From Diphasiastrum complanatum (lineage: Eukaryota; Streptophyta; Lycopodiopsida; Lycopodiales; Lycopodiaceae), in assembly GCA_029204225.1 (NCBI GenBank), contig MU831548.1, positions 126,001-190,000 on the forward strand: 64,000 nucleotides of DNA, in the 5' to 3' direction. The notes beneath the pieces are model-generated. The model saw nothing but the letters and a program-made list of their open reading frames with translations. It was not told the DNA's origin and did not search any database. The position numbers and the translations under genes were made by a program. The stretch's first letter is position 1; every line of letters begins with the position of its first letter. Below, in pieces: positions 33,720-45,539 of the stretch.

Positions 33720-34831
33720 ATGGATTCCCAAGGGAAAGCTAGTCCTATCATGGACAAGCTTGATGGAGCTAATTACCATATGTGGAAATTTAAGATGAAG
33801 ACAGTGCTAATGGCTAAAGAATTGTATGATGTTGTTACAGTTGTAGAAGGGAAACCCGAAGCTGACGATGCAGCAATTGCCAGAGGGAAGCTGAAGGATG
33901 GAAAGGCTTTCGCGCTGATCATCCTCAAAATTTCAGATACTCAAATCGGCTGTGTATCCGAAGAACAGACATCCAAAAAAGTTTGGGACATTTTGAGCAC
34001 ATTATATGATGTGCAAGATATAGCTTCCGAGCTACATCTCAGGAAGAAATTTTACTCTCTCAAGATGGCGAATGGTGATTCCCTGCAGAATCACATCAAT
34101 CAATTCAAGAACCTGCTGAAGCAAATGGCTACTGCCGGATTTGTCATAGACGATCAAGATGTAGTAATGCAGCTGCTTACAAGCTTGCCAAGCTCATATG
34201 ACAGCTGGGTGATGATCATCACAACACATCCAAAATTGAATCTTTTGAGAGTCATTACAATGTTGTTGTAGGAAGACACGCGGAGGAACAAAGCCTCAAG
34301 TTCTTTAGTTGATTTTCATGTCTTGTACACCAACAAGAGCACGACTAAGTAGAAGAAGAAGAAAGACCCGAAGCAATCAAAGCAAGACTAGAAACCAGCA
34401 CAACACAAGGAATAGTCGAATCCGTAGACAAAGAAGAAGCTGTTCTATAGATACTGCCAATGAAACAACCATGAAATTCAAGACTGCCGGATATTACAAG
34501 CTAAGAACAACAGCAAGGGACAGTCGAATCAAGTGGCAAATGCAGCTACAGAAGCTCCACAACCCATTCAAGAAGCAGATCATGATGCCTTCATGACCAG
34601 TCATCAAGGAGCATCTAGTGACAGCTCTTGGTTTTTAGATTTCGGTGCCACTCAGCATATGACCACCAGTCTCATTGGTTGTTTTGAGTCCTATACACCC
34701 TGCAGTACCAAAAAATATGTTCACCTTGGTGATACTAAAGTAGCTTCCATAATTGATACAGAGAATAGTGTCCACTTTGGATGCTTTACTCTTTCTTACA
34801 TCAATTTTACATGTCAAGAAGTGAATAGAAC
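33720..34831 (+). pseudogene. Copia gag and protease start (element F)
   Basis: Gag begins MDSQGKASPIMDKLDG with NYHMWKFKMKTVLMAKELYD, CVSEEQTSKKVWDILSTLYD, LHLRKKFYSLKM and LLTSLPSSYDSWV, a typical copia gag domain of about 180 residues. After 34271 the frame breaks. A knuckle remnant (NNHEIQDC) is readable near 34450-34490, then the protease region SSWFLDFGATQHMT, where the usual D-S-G appears as D-F-G. Coding is lost at about 34831. IN, RT and RNase H are absent. Confidence 0.85.
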
Positions 34832-34899
34832 ATGATGAACCAAATAGAATGTAAATGAGATGATTCCTCCATGCTATAAACTTTGAATTCTCTAGAAAA

Positions 34900-35224
34900 T
34901 TACAGCAACCAAACAATAAATGTGAGTGAATTACTTGCTTGCATGTATCCTCCCTCTTTGTCCTTTCTTGTCATGTATCCACCATGAAACTCCATGAATG
35001 AGCCTCCATCTCCATCTTGCCACAAGATGCCATCATCACTTGATGACTTGATCATGAATGAGTGATATAATGAGCCTCCAATAGCTTCATTTCCATCAGC
35101 AAAACCAACCAAGAATGCTAGTACAACTCTAACATCAAAATGATGCTCACCAATGTAGCTAGTCTGACCATATCTTGACAATTTGCACACATCCACATGA
35201 AATTGCTCAAACATGAGATAGAAC
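34900..35224 (-). pseudogene. Unrecognised coding segment, distal part (interrupted by element H)
   Basis: The minus-strand frame is open from the TSD at 35224 to a stop at 34900, about 105 codons with no retroelement motif. Recognisable stretches for searching are FEQFHVDVCKLSRYG, GEHHFDVRVVLAFLVGF and YHSFMIKSSSDDGILWQDG. It ends in GCAA|GTAATT, which would serve as a splice donor near 34910. It is in phase with 44638-44458 once element H and one AGAAC are set aside. I cannot name the protein. It is either a host exon or a captured gene fragment. Confidence 0.45.
35220..35224. other. Target-site duplication AGAAC (left)
   Basis: AGAAC immediately precedes the LTR start TGTTAAAATTG at 35225. 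The same five bases follow the other LTR at 44458-44462. Confidence 0.8.
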
Positions 35225-35527
35225 TGTTAAAATTGAAAAACAATCCATATTGATTTCTTGGCTTGCTACAAATGTTGTACCATGCAAGTATGTAGCTCAT
35301 TAAATGCAAAATGCCAAGTTTGGCCTACATAGAACTCAAGCTACATGGTTATGTATTATCTAGTTTGATAAATGCAACTTGCATATAGTTTGTAGACATA
35401 GAATTAGCATGATTATGCTTGTAGAAACTCGTGGCAATTCACATGCATTAATTGTAAGTGATCCATAGTGACATGCAAGGCATGCACAAAGTTTAATGGA
35501 CACATGCATGATGATTTGAACATGGAA
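35225..35527 (+). repeat. 5' LTR of element H, truncated
   Basis: About 300 bp closely match the start of the 3' LTR at 43670. The TG start is bounded by the TSD. It breaks off at GATTTGAACAT, where the inverted LTR of nested element J begins. The rest of the LTR, the primer-binding site, leader and gag N-terminus of H are missing. Confidence 0.85.
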
Positions 35528-35671
35528 TTTGATCTACCTAACCCAAACTCGCCCTATTCTACAAGGATATGTGCTCAATTCACATACCTTGGATATGTAC
35601 AAAATATTTACATGGGTAGGATCCCACAAACATTAACAACAGATGACAGATATGTTTTACAATTTTTAACA
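35528..35671 (-). repeat. 3' LTR of nested element J, first ~144 bp only
   Basis: On the minus strand it starts TGTTAAAAATTG directly after the PPT AAGGAGGAG (35680-35672). It matches 39571-39714, the start of J's 5' LTR. The remaining ~720 bp are deleted. Confidence 0.85.
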
Positions 35672-35680
35672 CTCCTCCTT

Positions 35681-38085
35681 AAAATATATCTATCTGATGT
35701 TGGTGAAGATCAGCATGCTTACCAAATCCATGATAAGTTCTCTTTGATAGAAATCTTTTTCAAATGCCTTTGAAAAATATTCCACCAACCTGCTACTATT
35801 CCAATGTACCTCCTGCATGTTTGATGTCGATCCTGGGTATGCAAAGTCCACATGCATGAAGTTGGCTGCAAGAAAAACTGGAAAAACTGAGGCTTCCATG
35901 CCTCATCATGACCACAAAGATCATACAGATCAAGATTGTACCATGAGCAATATTCAAGATTAAGCATACTAGCTTCACTAGTCCAAAAAATATGAACTCT
36001 ATTCAGAATGGATCTAATCTTGAAACCATACTCAAACTTGATCAAATTAAGGCTAAATACTTTCTTGAGGGTGTAAGTGTCCTCAGTGGATGCTTCACTT
36101 AACCTCACAAGAAGTTTACAATATGCCTCAATACATGAAAAAACTCCTTTTTTCAAACTATGAGTACTAAACTCATACTTGCTCTTACTCGATTTAAGAG
36201 CATACAAATGATGGTACAACATCTTGCCTTCTAGATGTTTTGGAAACATAATCAAGTCACAAAAGACAAGAAGTAATTCCAAACTAAAGACTTCATTCAA
36301 AAATAGAATAGTCCTACTTGATCTTTGAGATAAGCAAATCTCAATTAAGCAAGATACATCATCAATCAAAGAAAAAAAACAATAGGTGAGTAAAACAAAA
36401 TGAATACCACCTTTACTTATCTTTTCTTTTCCATGAAATAAGATCAACAAGGACTCGGCCTTGTACAATGATGAAGATCTCCTTGGACATGTATGTTGAG
36501 GATACTCCTCCTCAAACCTTGACCTCATCACAACTTGATTACTTGCCATAGTAATGACTTGTGATGCACTATGAGACACTATGCTCTCGGCCACTTCCAA
36601 GATAGAGAATAGATCTTCAAAATCAAGAACTTCTCCATGCTCGAACACCTTCGAGATAGAGAGTGTAAAGGCTATGTAGCCTTCCTTGGTGGATAAGCAT
36701 CCAACCATGATCCACAGACTAGGATCACCATCCTTCTTTCTTTCCAAGAAACCACATACAAAGCAATAGTCTTCAAGAACATTGAGGTATACAACCTTAG
36801 GCTTATAACTGGACAAGACTTCATAAAGTGCACTCCTTCCATTAGCTTCATAACTCCATAAAGTTTTGCATGATGGAACATACACATGCACCAAAAAACT
36901 TGAAGAGAGAAGACACAGCCAAATGTAACTTGTGGATCCATCAATAGTACATGCAAGGCAAGAAACACCTTCCTTTCTTACTGATAAAGAAAGATGAAGA
37001 TCGAAATGTTCCAACTAAATAGAATGTTCTGTCTTTTTAGAAGACATTAAATATGGATCCATAAGTGATTTTGCCATAGAATAAGCCACTCTTGGCTTGA
37101 TCTCCTTGACTATAATAGGCATAGACCTGAAGTTGGAAACATACAACTTCCTATGCCATAGCTCCTCCTTGGAAACATAAGTCATCAATGCAGCATCACA
37201 TGAACTTGAATTTTCATGCACATCTAGCTTGAAAATACTTCCATATCTAGATCCACTTGCAAGGATCTTATCTTCTTTCTTTATGAAACAACCATTGATA
37301 TTAAAATCCAGTTCATAACCATCATCTAACATCTTTCCTACACTAATCACACTCTTTGTGAGATTAGGCACATAGAGAACATTGGAAAGTGTAAAATTTA
37401 TAGAAGATGTAAGTTTTAAGGAACAACTTCCAACACCTTCAATTGCACATGCATCACCAACTGCTGTGTATATTGATTTCTTAGGATCTAGAATAGATTC
37501 AATAGAAACAAAAGAATCTTTGGAGTTACTCATATGAGTTGTTGCTCCACTAATGTACCATGATACATTATTAAAGGGTAAAGAAGAAAAACTAGACATC
37601 AGAAGAGATGCCTCTCCACAACTTGCATGTGAGTCTTCTATGATACAACTAGTTTGAACTTCTTGTGTCTTCTTCTTGAAGTTAGAAGGATGAGTTGACT
37701 CATTTTCTACTCCACCATAGTCTTTGTTCTTTGCTTTTTTCTTGGTGAAGGCACGAGAGTACTGGTTCTTACTCCTCTTTCTTGACTTGATCTCGGCTTC
37801 ATGAAGGTTCTTCAGAGTCTCCCAAGTCTCCTTTGCTGAGGTGCATGAACTAATCTCTCTCAACATCTCATCAGAGATGTTCAATTTGATGATATGTAGA
37901 GCACTTGCTCTCTTCTTGAATCTCTGAGCCTCATCAAAAGCTACAGGTTCAACTTCAGTTCTAGTTACAATATCCATTACACCATAGAGAATCAACAAGG
38001 ATTCTATCCTATCCTTCCAAACTGAATAGCTAAAGGTGTATAGTCTTCTACTAGCTTGAAAGAGACAATCTCCTATAGATGCTGT
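35681..38085 (-). pseudogene. Nested degenerate copia element J, gag to RNase H tail
   Basis: Minus strand from 38085: gag starts in SIGDCLFQASRRL with SVWKDRIESLLIL and CTSAKETWETLKNLHEA, then loses the knuckle. The protease box reads WYISGATTHM, lacking the catalytic Asp of WYIDSGA. The integrase finger reads LWHRKLYVSNF, lacking the second His of LGHPN. After 37014 a 431-codon frame carries the integrase C-terminal text (YEVLSSYKPKVVYL, PSLWIMVGC, FTLSISKV), but then shows no RT motifs. Only an RNase H tail resembling IADIFTKAFEKD is recognisable near 35770, in another frame. Non-functional; a long-deleted derivative of the family at 14.3 kb. Confidence 0.75.
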
Positions 38086-38099
38086 GAAGACTCTTGTAA

Positions 38100-38834
38100 T
38101 TGGACTACAATATGTTTGAGCTTGTTCATATCTGACTTAGAATTGCTGCTCTCTTTCACTATAGGTATTTTTAAAAAAGTACTACCTTCCTATGTGAAAC
38201 ACATGCAACTGTATTTGAGACTAATCTCAAATATTTCACAAGACAAGCTAACTAGATCAGATACACAAAGTGGATTGAGACACTTTGGTTAGTTTGAATC
38301 CTACTTTTGGCATGTGTGAAATGCAACAAAAGAAAACACTATTGACAATCAGAAGGCTCAAAGGGTATTCAGTTATTTCAAACTCAGTCTTGATCTTTAG
38401 TTTCTTGTGTAGGATGCTCAAAACCATGAATTCAGAACAAAGTAAAAATTGATTCAAATCAAAATGTTGTCACTCGGATTTTGGACCTATTCTAATCCTC
38501 TTTAAGAGCTTATAACTCTTTCTAGACACTTCAGATTGATTTGGTTTTAATTTCTATGGAAAGTACAGATCATAAGCTTTCCATCAAGCTATAACACTGC
38601 TATCTTTGGATCTATCAACAAGGAAAACAAAGGGACTGAAAATCTCTGATTTTCACACATGCGGAGTTCTAGAATTCCGTACTACCTCAATTCAGGTCTG
38701 AAAATTCAGTTCAGGTCCGACTTGATCCAATTACACTTCAGAGAAATGTTAGAAAAGGTGAAAAACTGCTTTTTTGCTTGTTTATCTCTCAATTTCTTGT
38801 ACTATCAAGGAAATTAGCATGAAACGCTTAATGA
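38100..38834 (-). other. Leader of element J
   Basis: Non-coding. TTTTCACACATGCGG at about 38651 and ATTCCGTAC at 38674 recall the leader motifs of the other copia elements. Confidence 0.5.
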
Positions 38835-38847
38835 GGCTCTGATACCA
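38835..38847 (-). other. Primer-binding site of element J
   Basis: Plus-strand GGCTCTGATACCA abuts the LTR end at 38848 (TGTTGG, i.e. CCAACA on the element's strand). Confidence 0.9.
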
Positions 38848-39714
38848 TGTTGGAAATTCCAAAATTCACACGTGTGGGGAATGTCCACAAGAGTGACTGA
38901 TCTTGATTAAGCTTTGTGATTGGCATAGTACCCTGATTCTAGATTGTTCAACAAGATCTAGTTCAGAAGATATGGCTAATTCACAATCTAGCATGCTAAT
39001 CAATAGACTATGATAGCAATGAATCAAAGAATGATTAAAAGTACAAGATTACAGTGTTTTAGCATTAGCTTCAACACGAGTTAGAGAGAGAAAGCTAGAG
39101 AGATAACAAGAAAAAACAGTTTAGATCCAACCAAGCATGAGATAGCTACAAAACTTTGGTTCTTCATTACCTTGTGAATGAGAATGATATGTACATATAT
39201 AGGAGAGCCAAAATTTGTGGTACTCCTTGCATTCAATGCACATCCTACACCTATTCAAGTGCAAACAGCTATTAACTTGACACCTAACTGCTAGCATGCA
39301 CGGGTTGCACCAAACTTCTACCTACTTTCTCCAAATGGCAATTTCTCACCTAGCCATGTACAAATCTATATGCATGTGTCCATTAGAGTGATTGCATGCT
39401 TTGCATGTCACTATGGAAACTTAGGACATTATGCATTTATTGTGGCTTGAATTTCTACAAGATCATAATTGACCAATTCCATGTGAATTTCTATATGCAT
39501 GTCAAACTAGACATTGTCAACATTATTGCATATCATACTAGACCAACTAGACTTTATGCATGTCATTGGAATTTGATCTACTAACCCAAACTCCCCCTAT
39601 TCTACAAGGATATGTGCTCAATTCACATACCTTGGATATGTACAAAACATTTACATGGGTAGGATCCCCCAAACATTAACAACAGATGATAGATATGTTT
39701 TACAATTTTTAACA
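38848..39714 (-). repeat. 5' LTR of element J
   Basis: This is a complete 867 bp LTR on the minus strand, from TGTTAAAAATTG (39714) to ...GAATTTCCAACA (38848). It carries TTCACACGTGTGG near the end (38865-38877). Much of it is homologous to the H LTR at 43670-44457, so the two elements are relatives. Its outer edge abuts H gag directly at 39715. Confidence 0.85.
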
Positions 39715-42700
39715 AGACTAAACACTTCTAATTACTCAATTTGGAAGTTAAGAATGGAGTCTGTTTTGATACTCCAGGATGTTATGGATATTGTGCTTGG
39801 TGTTGAGGAGGAGCCTCAAGCACAGGTTGAAATTCCTAAATATAAGAAGAGAGCTAGAATGGCTCTACATTTCATCAAGATGAATGTATGTAGTGAAATT
39901 TTGAGAGAGATAGGATCTTGCACTGCAGCCAAAGAAGCTTGGGATGCACTAAAGGCCATCTATGAAGCAAAGAATACTTCTAGAATACTCACTCTTAGGA
40001 ATCAGATTTTCCAAAGTTTCCAAAGAAGTGAAGAGAGTGCATCTAACTATGTTCTGAGAGTTAAAGATTTTCATAGAGAGCTTTCTGTGTTGGTGTTACC
40101 ATTAACCAAGTTGAGCTAGTTCAAGTCATACTGAATGGCTTGACAGATGACTATGATAATCTTGTTCAGTCTTTTGCTATTAAGGAGGAGTTACCTAATC
40201 TAGAAACTCTCCAAGGAATTCTTATTTCTGAAAAATCTAGACAAAGCTATAAACTCTCTAGGATGAACAAACTTGAACATGGTGGAAGTGACAAAGCCCT
40301 CTTTGTCAAAGGCAAGCAGAAAGGAAGGAGTAAGAACCAATTCTCTCAAGCATACAACAAAGACAAAGTCAAAGATCGAGATCAAGATGGTGAAGAGGAT
40401 GAAACAGCTCATCCCTCTAACTCAAAAACCAAGAAGAAGAAAGTAAAGTGCTTCTTCTGTGGCAAGAAGGGACACTATGCCTCTAATTGCTTCAAGAAGA
40501 AAAACCAACTCAAGCAAGCTAATCTCTCCAAAGAGATTGAAGAAGATTCTATTGCAAGTGATGGAGAAGGATCACTTATGGTGTCCAGTTTTTCTTCGTC
40601 ACCTTTCAAGAAAGATGGAGCTTGGTACATAGACAGTGGAGCCTCTTCACATATGTGCTGTTCAAAGGAGTCATTTGACTCAATCTTACCTTTCAAAGGA
40701 CTCAAGAGATCTATTTGTACTGCTAATGATCATGAGTGTCGAATAGAAGGAACTGACAACATTCCATTGAAACTTGCTTCTTCAAAAGTTCTTGCACTTT
40801 GTAATGTTCTTTTCATTCCAAAACTTACAAAGAACTTAATTATTGTGGGAAAGTTGCTTGATAATGGTTGTGATGTAAAGTTCAACTCCAATACTTGTTT
40901 TATCAAGATAAAAGATGAGATCTTTGCTGATGGAACTAGATGTGGTGGATTTTTTAAGTTGAATTCTTATGAGAATGCAAACCTTTGTGAAGTTGCTTTG
41001 CTGTCTAAGCAGGAGCTGTGGCATAGAAGGTTGGGACATCCTAACTTTACATCTATGTCTTCTATGGTTAAGAAGGAGAAAGCTATTGGTCTTCCAAAAT
41101 CTCTTTCTAAAGATTTCAAGCCTTGTGAGGCTTGTGCCATTGCAAAGTCACATAGAAAGCCATATCAGAAGTCTTTTATAAAGACTACTTATCCATTGGA
41201 ACTCATATATTCAGATGTACATTTTTTCTCGTTTAAAAGTATTGGTGGTGCAACATGTTTTGTCACCTTTATTGATGACTTTACTAGATACACTTGGTTA
41301 TATCTACTTTTGTCAAAGGCTATGGTTTTTGATCACTTCCTTATCTTCAAAGCTTATGTAGAAAAACAGTTTTCTTGCAAAGTTAAAGCTTTAAGATGTG
41401 ATGGAGGAGGTGAATATATCTTCAACAAGTTTCATAATTATTGTGAAGGTGAAGGAATAAAGAGAGAATTTTCTTGTGCCTATTCTCCATCCTAAAATGG
41501 AGTAGCTGAGAGTAAAACAGATTTTTATGTGAATGTGCTAAAGCAATTTGAGTAGCAGTTTCTTTGCCTATTGGATATTGGGGTGAAGCTATAAATTGTG
41601 CAAACTATTTGTGCAATAGATTATCTCACAATGCTCTTGCTGGAAAAACACCTTTTGAAGTCTTGTTTTAGAAGAAACCTAAGGTAGATCACCTTAGAGT
41701 TTCTGGTTGTACTTGCTTTGTTAATATGCCCTTGGAAACAAGGAAAAGAGATGATCCTAATTCTGTTAACGGGATCATGGTTGGATATGCATCCAACAAG
41801 AAAGCTTACAGAATCTATATTCCCTCTACCTCAACTACAATTGAGAGTAGAGATGTTATATTCCATGAAGATCAAAAATATATTCTTGAGAAGGCCGAGT
41901 TCAAAGATTCTCACAAAGATACTCCAATCATCACCCTTGAAGACCATCATGGAGAGATGGGGCCGAGATCTGAGGAGGAGTCACCTCGAATTTTTTCACC
42001 AAGGAGATCTCAAAGAGAAAGATCCAAGCCTAGAAGGCTTACCTATGAAGATAGAGGAAAGCAAGTGGAAATCAACTCCACTAATTGTGCCTATTTTATT
42101 TCTCATGAGGAGCCAAAGGATGTATATGATGCTATCAACTCAAAGGAATGGTACCTTGCCATGAAGGAGGAATATGATGCTTTGATGGCCAATAATACAT
42201 GGGAGCTTGTGGATCTTCCATCCAACAAGCATACCATTGGTTGCAAATGGGTTTTTCGAATCAAGTATAATCAAGATGGCACAATCAACAAGTACAAGGC
42301 TAGGCTTTGTGCTATAGGCTTTTCTCAAGTATATGGACTTGATTATGAGGATACCTTTGCCCCAGTTGCAAAGATGGTGTCAATTAGAGTCATAATTTCT
42401 CTTGCTTGTTTTTTCAATTGGCAAATTCTTCAACTAGATGTTTCTAATGCATTTCTAAATGGCTATCTAGAAGAAGAGATCTATATGGATCAACCTATTG
42501 GGTTCATCCATGATGAAGGAAAAGTTTGCTTGCTCTTCAAAAGTTTATATGGATTAAAGCAAGCTCCAAGGTCATGGTATTCTCGACTTAACACCTTTCT
42601 TGAGTCACTAGGATTTAATCTTAGTAACTACGATCCTTCTTTATATGTCAAGTTTTTTGATAAAGATATTGTCATCCTTCTTATTTTTGTTGATGATATC

Positions 42701-43651
42701 ATTCTGACAGGAAGTTGTATCAAGTTAGTTGAGGAAACCAAGATTGCATTTGGAAAAGAGTTCAAGATACAAGATCTTGGAAAAATTCACTATATTCTAG
42801 GATTAGAGATTGACTTTCTTAAAGATAAAGCTTTTGTATGTCAATCTAAGTATGCTCTTTCAATGTTGAAAAAGTTCAATATGTTGAATTGTAAGAGTAT
42901 AGAAAAACCTATGGAGCAAAATGTAAAGGACTCTTACAAAAATGATGAAAGATCCTTCGAGGACATCACACTTTTTAGAAGTCTTATAGGCTCCTTAATT
43001 TGGCTCACAATAACTAGACCTGACATAAGCTTTAGTGTTCATAAGTTGAGCCAGGCTATGCAAAATCCTTCAGTTTATCATTGGAAAATGGCCAAGAGAG
43101 TGCTTAGATATATATCTTCAACTTTTGATTTTGGTTTATTGTATAAAAGTGAAGATCTTTCTATTATTGATTATTCTGACTCAGATTTTGCAAGTGATAG
43201 AGCAGATCGAAAATCTACAAGTGCTTATGTCATATATCTTGGAGGAAACTTGATATCTTGGCTTTCCAAAAAGCAAGATACAGTATCACTCTCATCATGT
43301 GAAGCTGAGTACAAGGCGCTCACTACAACAACAAAGGAAGTGCTTTGGATCAAGAGGTTACTAGTGGAACTAAATATAACTATGGAAAAAGATATACCTA
43401 TGATCATGTGTGACAACATTTCAGCTCAAGCCCTTGCCAACAACCCAATATACCATGCAAGGAGCAAGCATATCGAAGTTGCACATCACTTCGTGAGAGA
43501 GAAGCTCATTGGAGGTGAAATGAAATTGGAGCACATCAACACATCATCTTGCATTGCTGATATGCTCACCAAACCTTTGAGCAAAAGTTCCTTCAACAAG
43601 CATAGAGCCGACCTTAGAGTTATACCAAGATCCATGTTCAAATCAATATAG
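39715..43651 (+). pseudogene. Copia element H polyprotein, nearly complete, few disabling changes
   Basis: Gag starts in RLNTSNYSIWKLRMES at the junction with J. A 1 nt frameshift lies near 40090. The knuckle is CFFCGKKGHYASNC and the protease WYIDSGASSHM. The integrase finger is LWHRRLGHPNF with CEACAIAKSHR, and the core has IYSDVHFF and RCDGGGEYI. A TAA at 41493 replaces a Gln of PQQNG. One frameshift at about 41512 and stops near 41553 and 41670 follow. From 41726 to 43651 the frame is open through RT (FVDDIILTG) and complete RNase H ending ADMLTKPLSKSSF. About five changes separate it from an intact ORF. Confidence 0.92.
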
Positions 43652-43661
43652 ATCATTTTTT

Positions 43662-43669
43662 AGGAGGAG
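43662..43669 (+). other. Polypurine tract of element H
   Basis: AGGAGGAG lies immediately before the LTR start TGTGTAAAATT. Confidence 0.85.
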
Positions 43670-44457
43670 TGTGTAAAATTGAACTCCATATCGATTTCTT
43701 GGCTTGATTCAAATGTTGTACCATGCAAGTATGTAGCTCATTAAATGAAAAATGCCAAGTTTATCCTACATAGAACTCGAGCTACATGGTTATGTATTAT
43801 CTAGTTTGATAAATGCAACTTGCATATAGTTTGTAGACATTGAATTAGCATGATTATGCTTGTAGAAACTCATGGCAATTCACATGCATTAATTGTAAGT
43901 GATCCATAGTGACTTGCAAGCATGCACAAAGTTTAATGGACACATGCATGATGATTTGAACATTTCTAGTTAGAACTAATACACTTGTAAAAAGTTGGTA
44001 GAATCTCATGCATGACAAGTGACAAATGTCACATAGACTCTAGATGTCACTTTAGATGTCATTTTGGAATGGATGGATGTGGTTCTACCTTGAGCTACCT
44101 CAAACTCCATAAATATGTGTAGCTCTCCACACAATCAATGATGAAGAACCAAAGTTTTGTAGCTATCTCATGCAATTTAGATCTAAACTAATTTTGCTTG
44201 TTATCTCTCTAGCTCTCTCTCTAACTCGTGTTGAGGCAAATGCTCATACACTGAAATCTTGTACTTTTATTCATTCTTTGATTTATTGCTATTATATTCT
44301 GTTGATTAGCATGCTAGATTGTGAATTAGCCATTTCTTCTGAACTAGATCTTGTTGGTCAATCTAGAATCAAGTTATAGTGCCAATCACAAAGCTTAATC
44401 AAGATCAATCACTCTTGTGGACATTCCCCACACGTGTGAATTCTGGAAATTTTGTCA
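43670..44457 (+). repeat. 3' LTR of element H
   Basis: 788 bp run from TGTGTAAAATTG to ...GGAAATTTTGTCA, followed by the TSD AGAAC. It contains CCACACGTGTGAA at 44428-44440. It is closely similar to the truncated 5' LTR at 35225 and homologous to the J LTR. Confidence 0.85.
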
Positions 44458-44829
44458 AGAACAAGTAACATAAACTTGAACAACACTTTCTTTCTAATTC
44501 TTTGACCTTACTTGAGTCTTCAATAACTTGCAAAAATAGATCCGTAACATCTTTGCCAATTGACTCTCCTTTGATGCTCTTGAGTAGCTCCAAGTTGTCA
44601 CTTTCCCTTTTGTGTTGTTGAAGCCCTTTGAGATCAACCTCAGATCTTACACTTGACCATCAAAGCCATTGACTAATACCTCTTTTCCTGATCCATTAGT
44701 TTCCAAAAAATCAAGAAAACATCCATCCACTTGCATAGCATCATCTACACAAGAAGATTCACCAAAAGATGTTAGAAAGTTGAAATGAGTCACTTCCCCA
44801 ACAATACTTTGGAGCTTTGGATCCACCAT
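44458..44829 (-). pseudogene. Unrecognised coding segment, proximal part (interrupted by element H)
   Basis: Two minus-strand frames adjoin. From an ATG at 44829 to 44653 the text includes SIVGEVTHFNFLTSFGE and DGCFLDFLETNGSG. From 44638 to the TSD it reads VDLKGLQQHKRES, then LELLKSIKGESIG and LFLQVIEDSSKVKELERK, a likely helical/coiled-coil segment. The two frames would align if the 14 nt at 44652-44639 (GT...AG ends) were absent, so this is a small insertion or frameshift. Removing element H with one AGAAC continues the frame into 35219-34903. No family recognised. Confidence 0.45.
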
Positions 44830-44855
44830 CCAACAAGCATGTGATTGGATGCAAG

Positions 44856-45490
44856 TGTTGTGAAAAATGGTAAAAAATATCTTCCTATCTTGACTTTGGG
44901 GGCTATGCTCACCTTATTTCCTTTGTATATTTTATTATACATAGAGGTATGTGAATTGAGCATATAACCTTCTTGGGATAGGTCGAGTTTGAGCTAGATA
45001 GATTCATTTATGACGTTATGCAAAGGTTTAGATAACATGCACAGTCATTCAGAATGCATGCATGCAACATGCAAAGTAGTTTTCATGATCTACAGTTGAC
45101 ATGCAGTACATGCAATATCCGGCATGCAGTATTACATGTGGATCCTTGGTAGTTGAGTTAAATAAGTGAAGTGGACTTTCCATGCAACTCCACTATAGGA
45201 ATTCGAGCCTCTTTGATGTAGGGAAAACTTTGGCTTGTTTTGCCACATTGTGAATATTGAGATTTTGGTGATTTTGGCTCATTCTCTCTCTATCCGAATT
45301 TTTGGTCTTGATTTTCTCTCTCTACTCGAGAGCAAGCTGTTTTTCCTATAAAGTTAGTTTTTTCAGTCTGATGTATGCCATTGTGCTCTTGCCTTATATT
45401 TTTCAAGTAATGTGTTCATCGATCAATCTTGTGCAATCACAACACCTCATAAAGTGTGTGGTGAAGTTCACACATGCTAAAAACTTCACA
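44856..45490 (+). repeat. LTR-B, 5' LTR
   Basis: It starts TGTTGTGAAAAATGG and ends CTAAAAACTTCACA, followed at once by a primer-binding-like TGGTGTCAAAGCT. The 3' 400 bp match 1191-1594. Text near 44950 (GGTATGTGAATTGAGCA) is shared with the start of the J LTR. The start position is inferred from the TG and the similarity, not from a second full copy. Confidence 0.65.
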
Positions 45491-45503
45491 TGGTGTCAAA
45501 GCT
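45491..45503 (+). other. Primer-binding site, divergent
   Basis: TGGTGTCAAAGCT differs from TGGTATCAGAGCC at a few positions and directly abuts the LTR-B end. Confidence 0.6.
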
Positions 45504-45539
45504 TCATGCTTTGAAGAGGTGAGGGTGTATACATCAGAA

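Larger units (their letters stand above)
35225..44457 (+). mobile_element. Copia element H with element J nested inside
   Basis: The outer element has a truncated 5' LTR at 35225 and a 3' LTR ending at 44457, both bounded by AGAAC. J occupies 35528-39714 on the minus strand, between the H LTR fragment and H gag. A secondary deletion removed the rest of H's 5' LTR, leader and gag start, and most of J's 3' LTR. Insertion order: H, then J, then deletion. Confidence 0.8.

Noticed and set aside
35719-37014. 431-codon frame as a novel gene
   Set aside because: Its N-terminal third is recognisable copia integrase C-terminal text, and it lies between the PPT/LTR and gag-PR of element J. The open frame is a decayed copia region.
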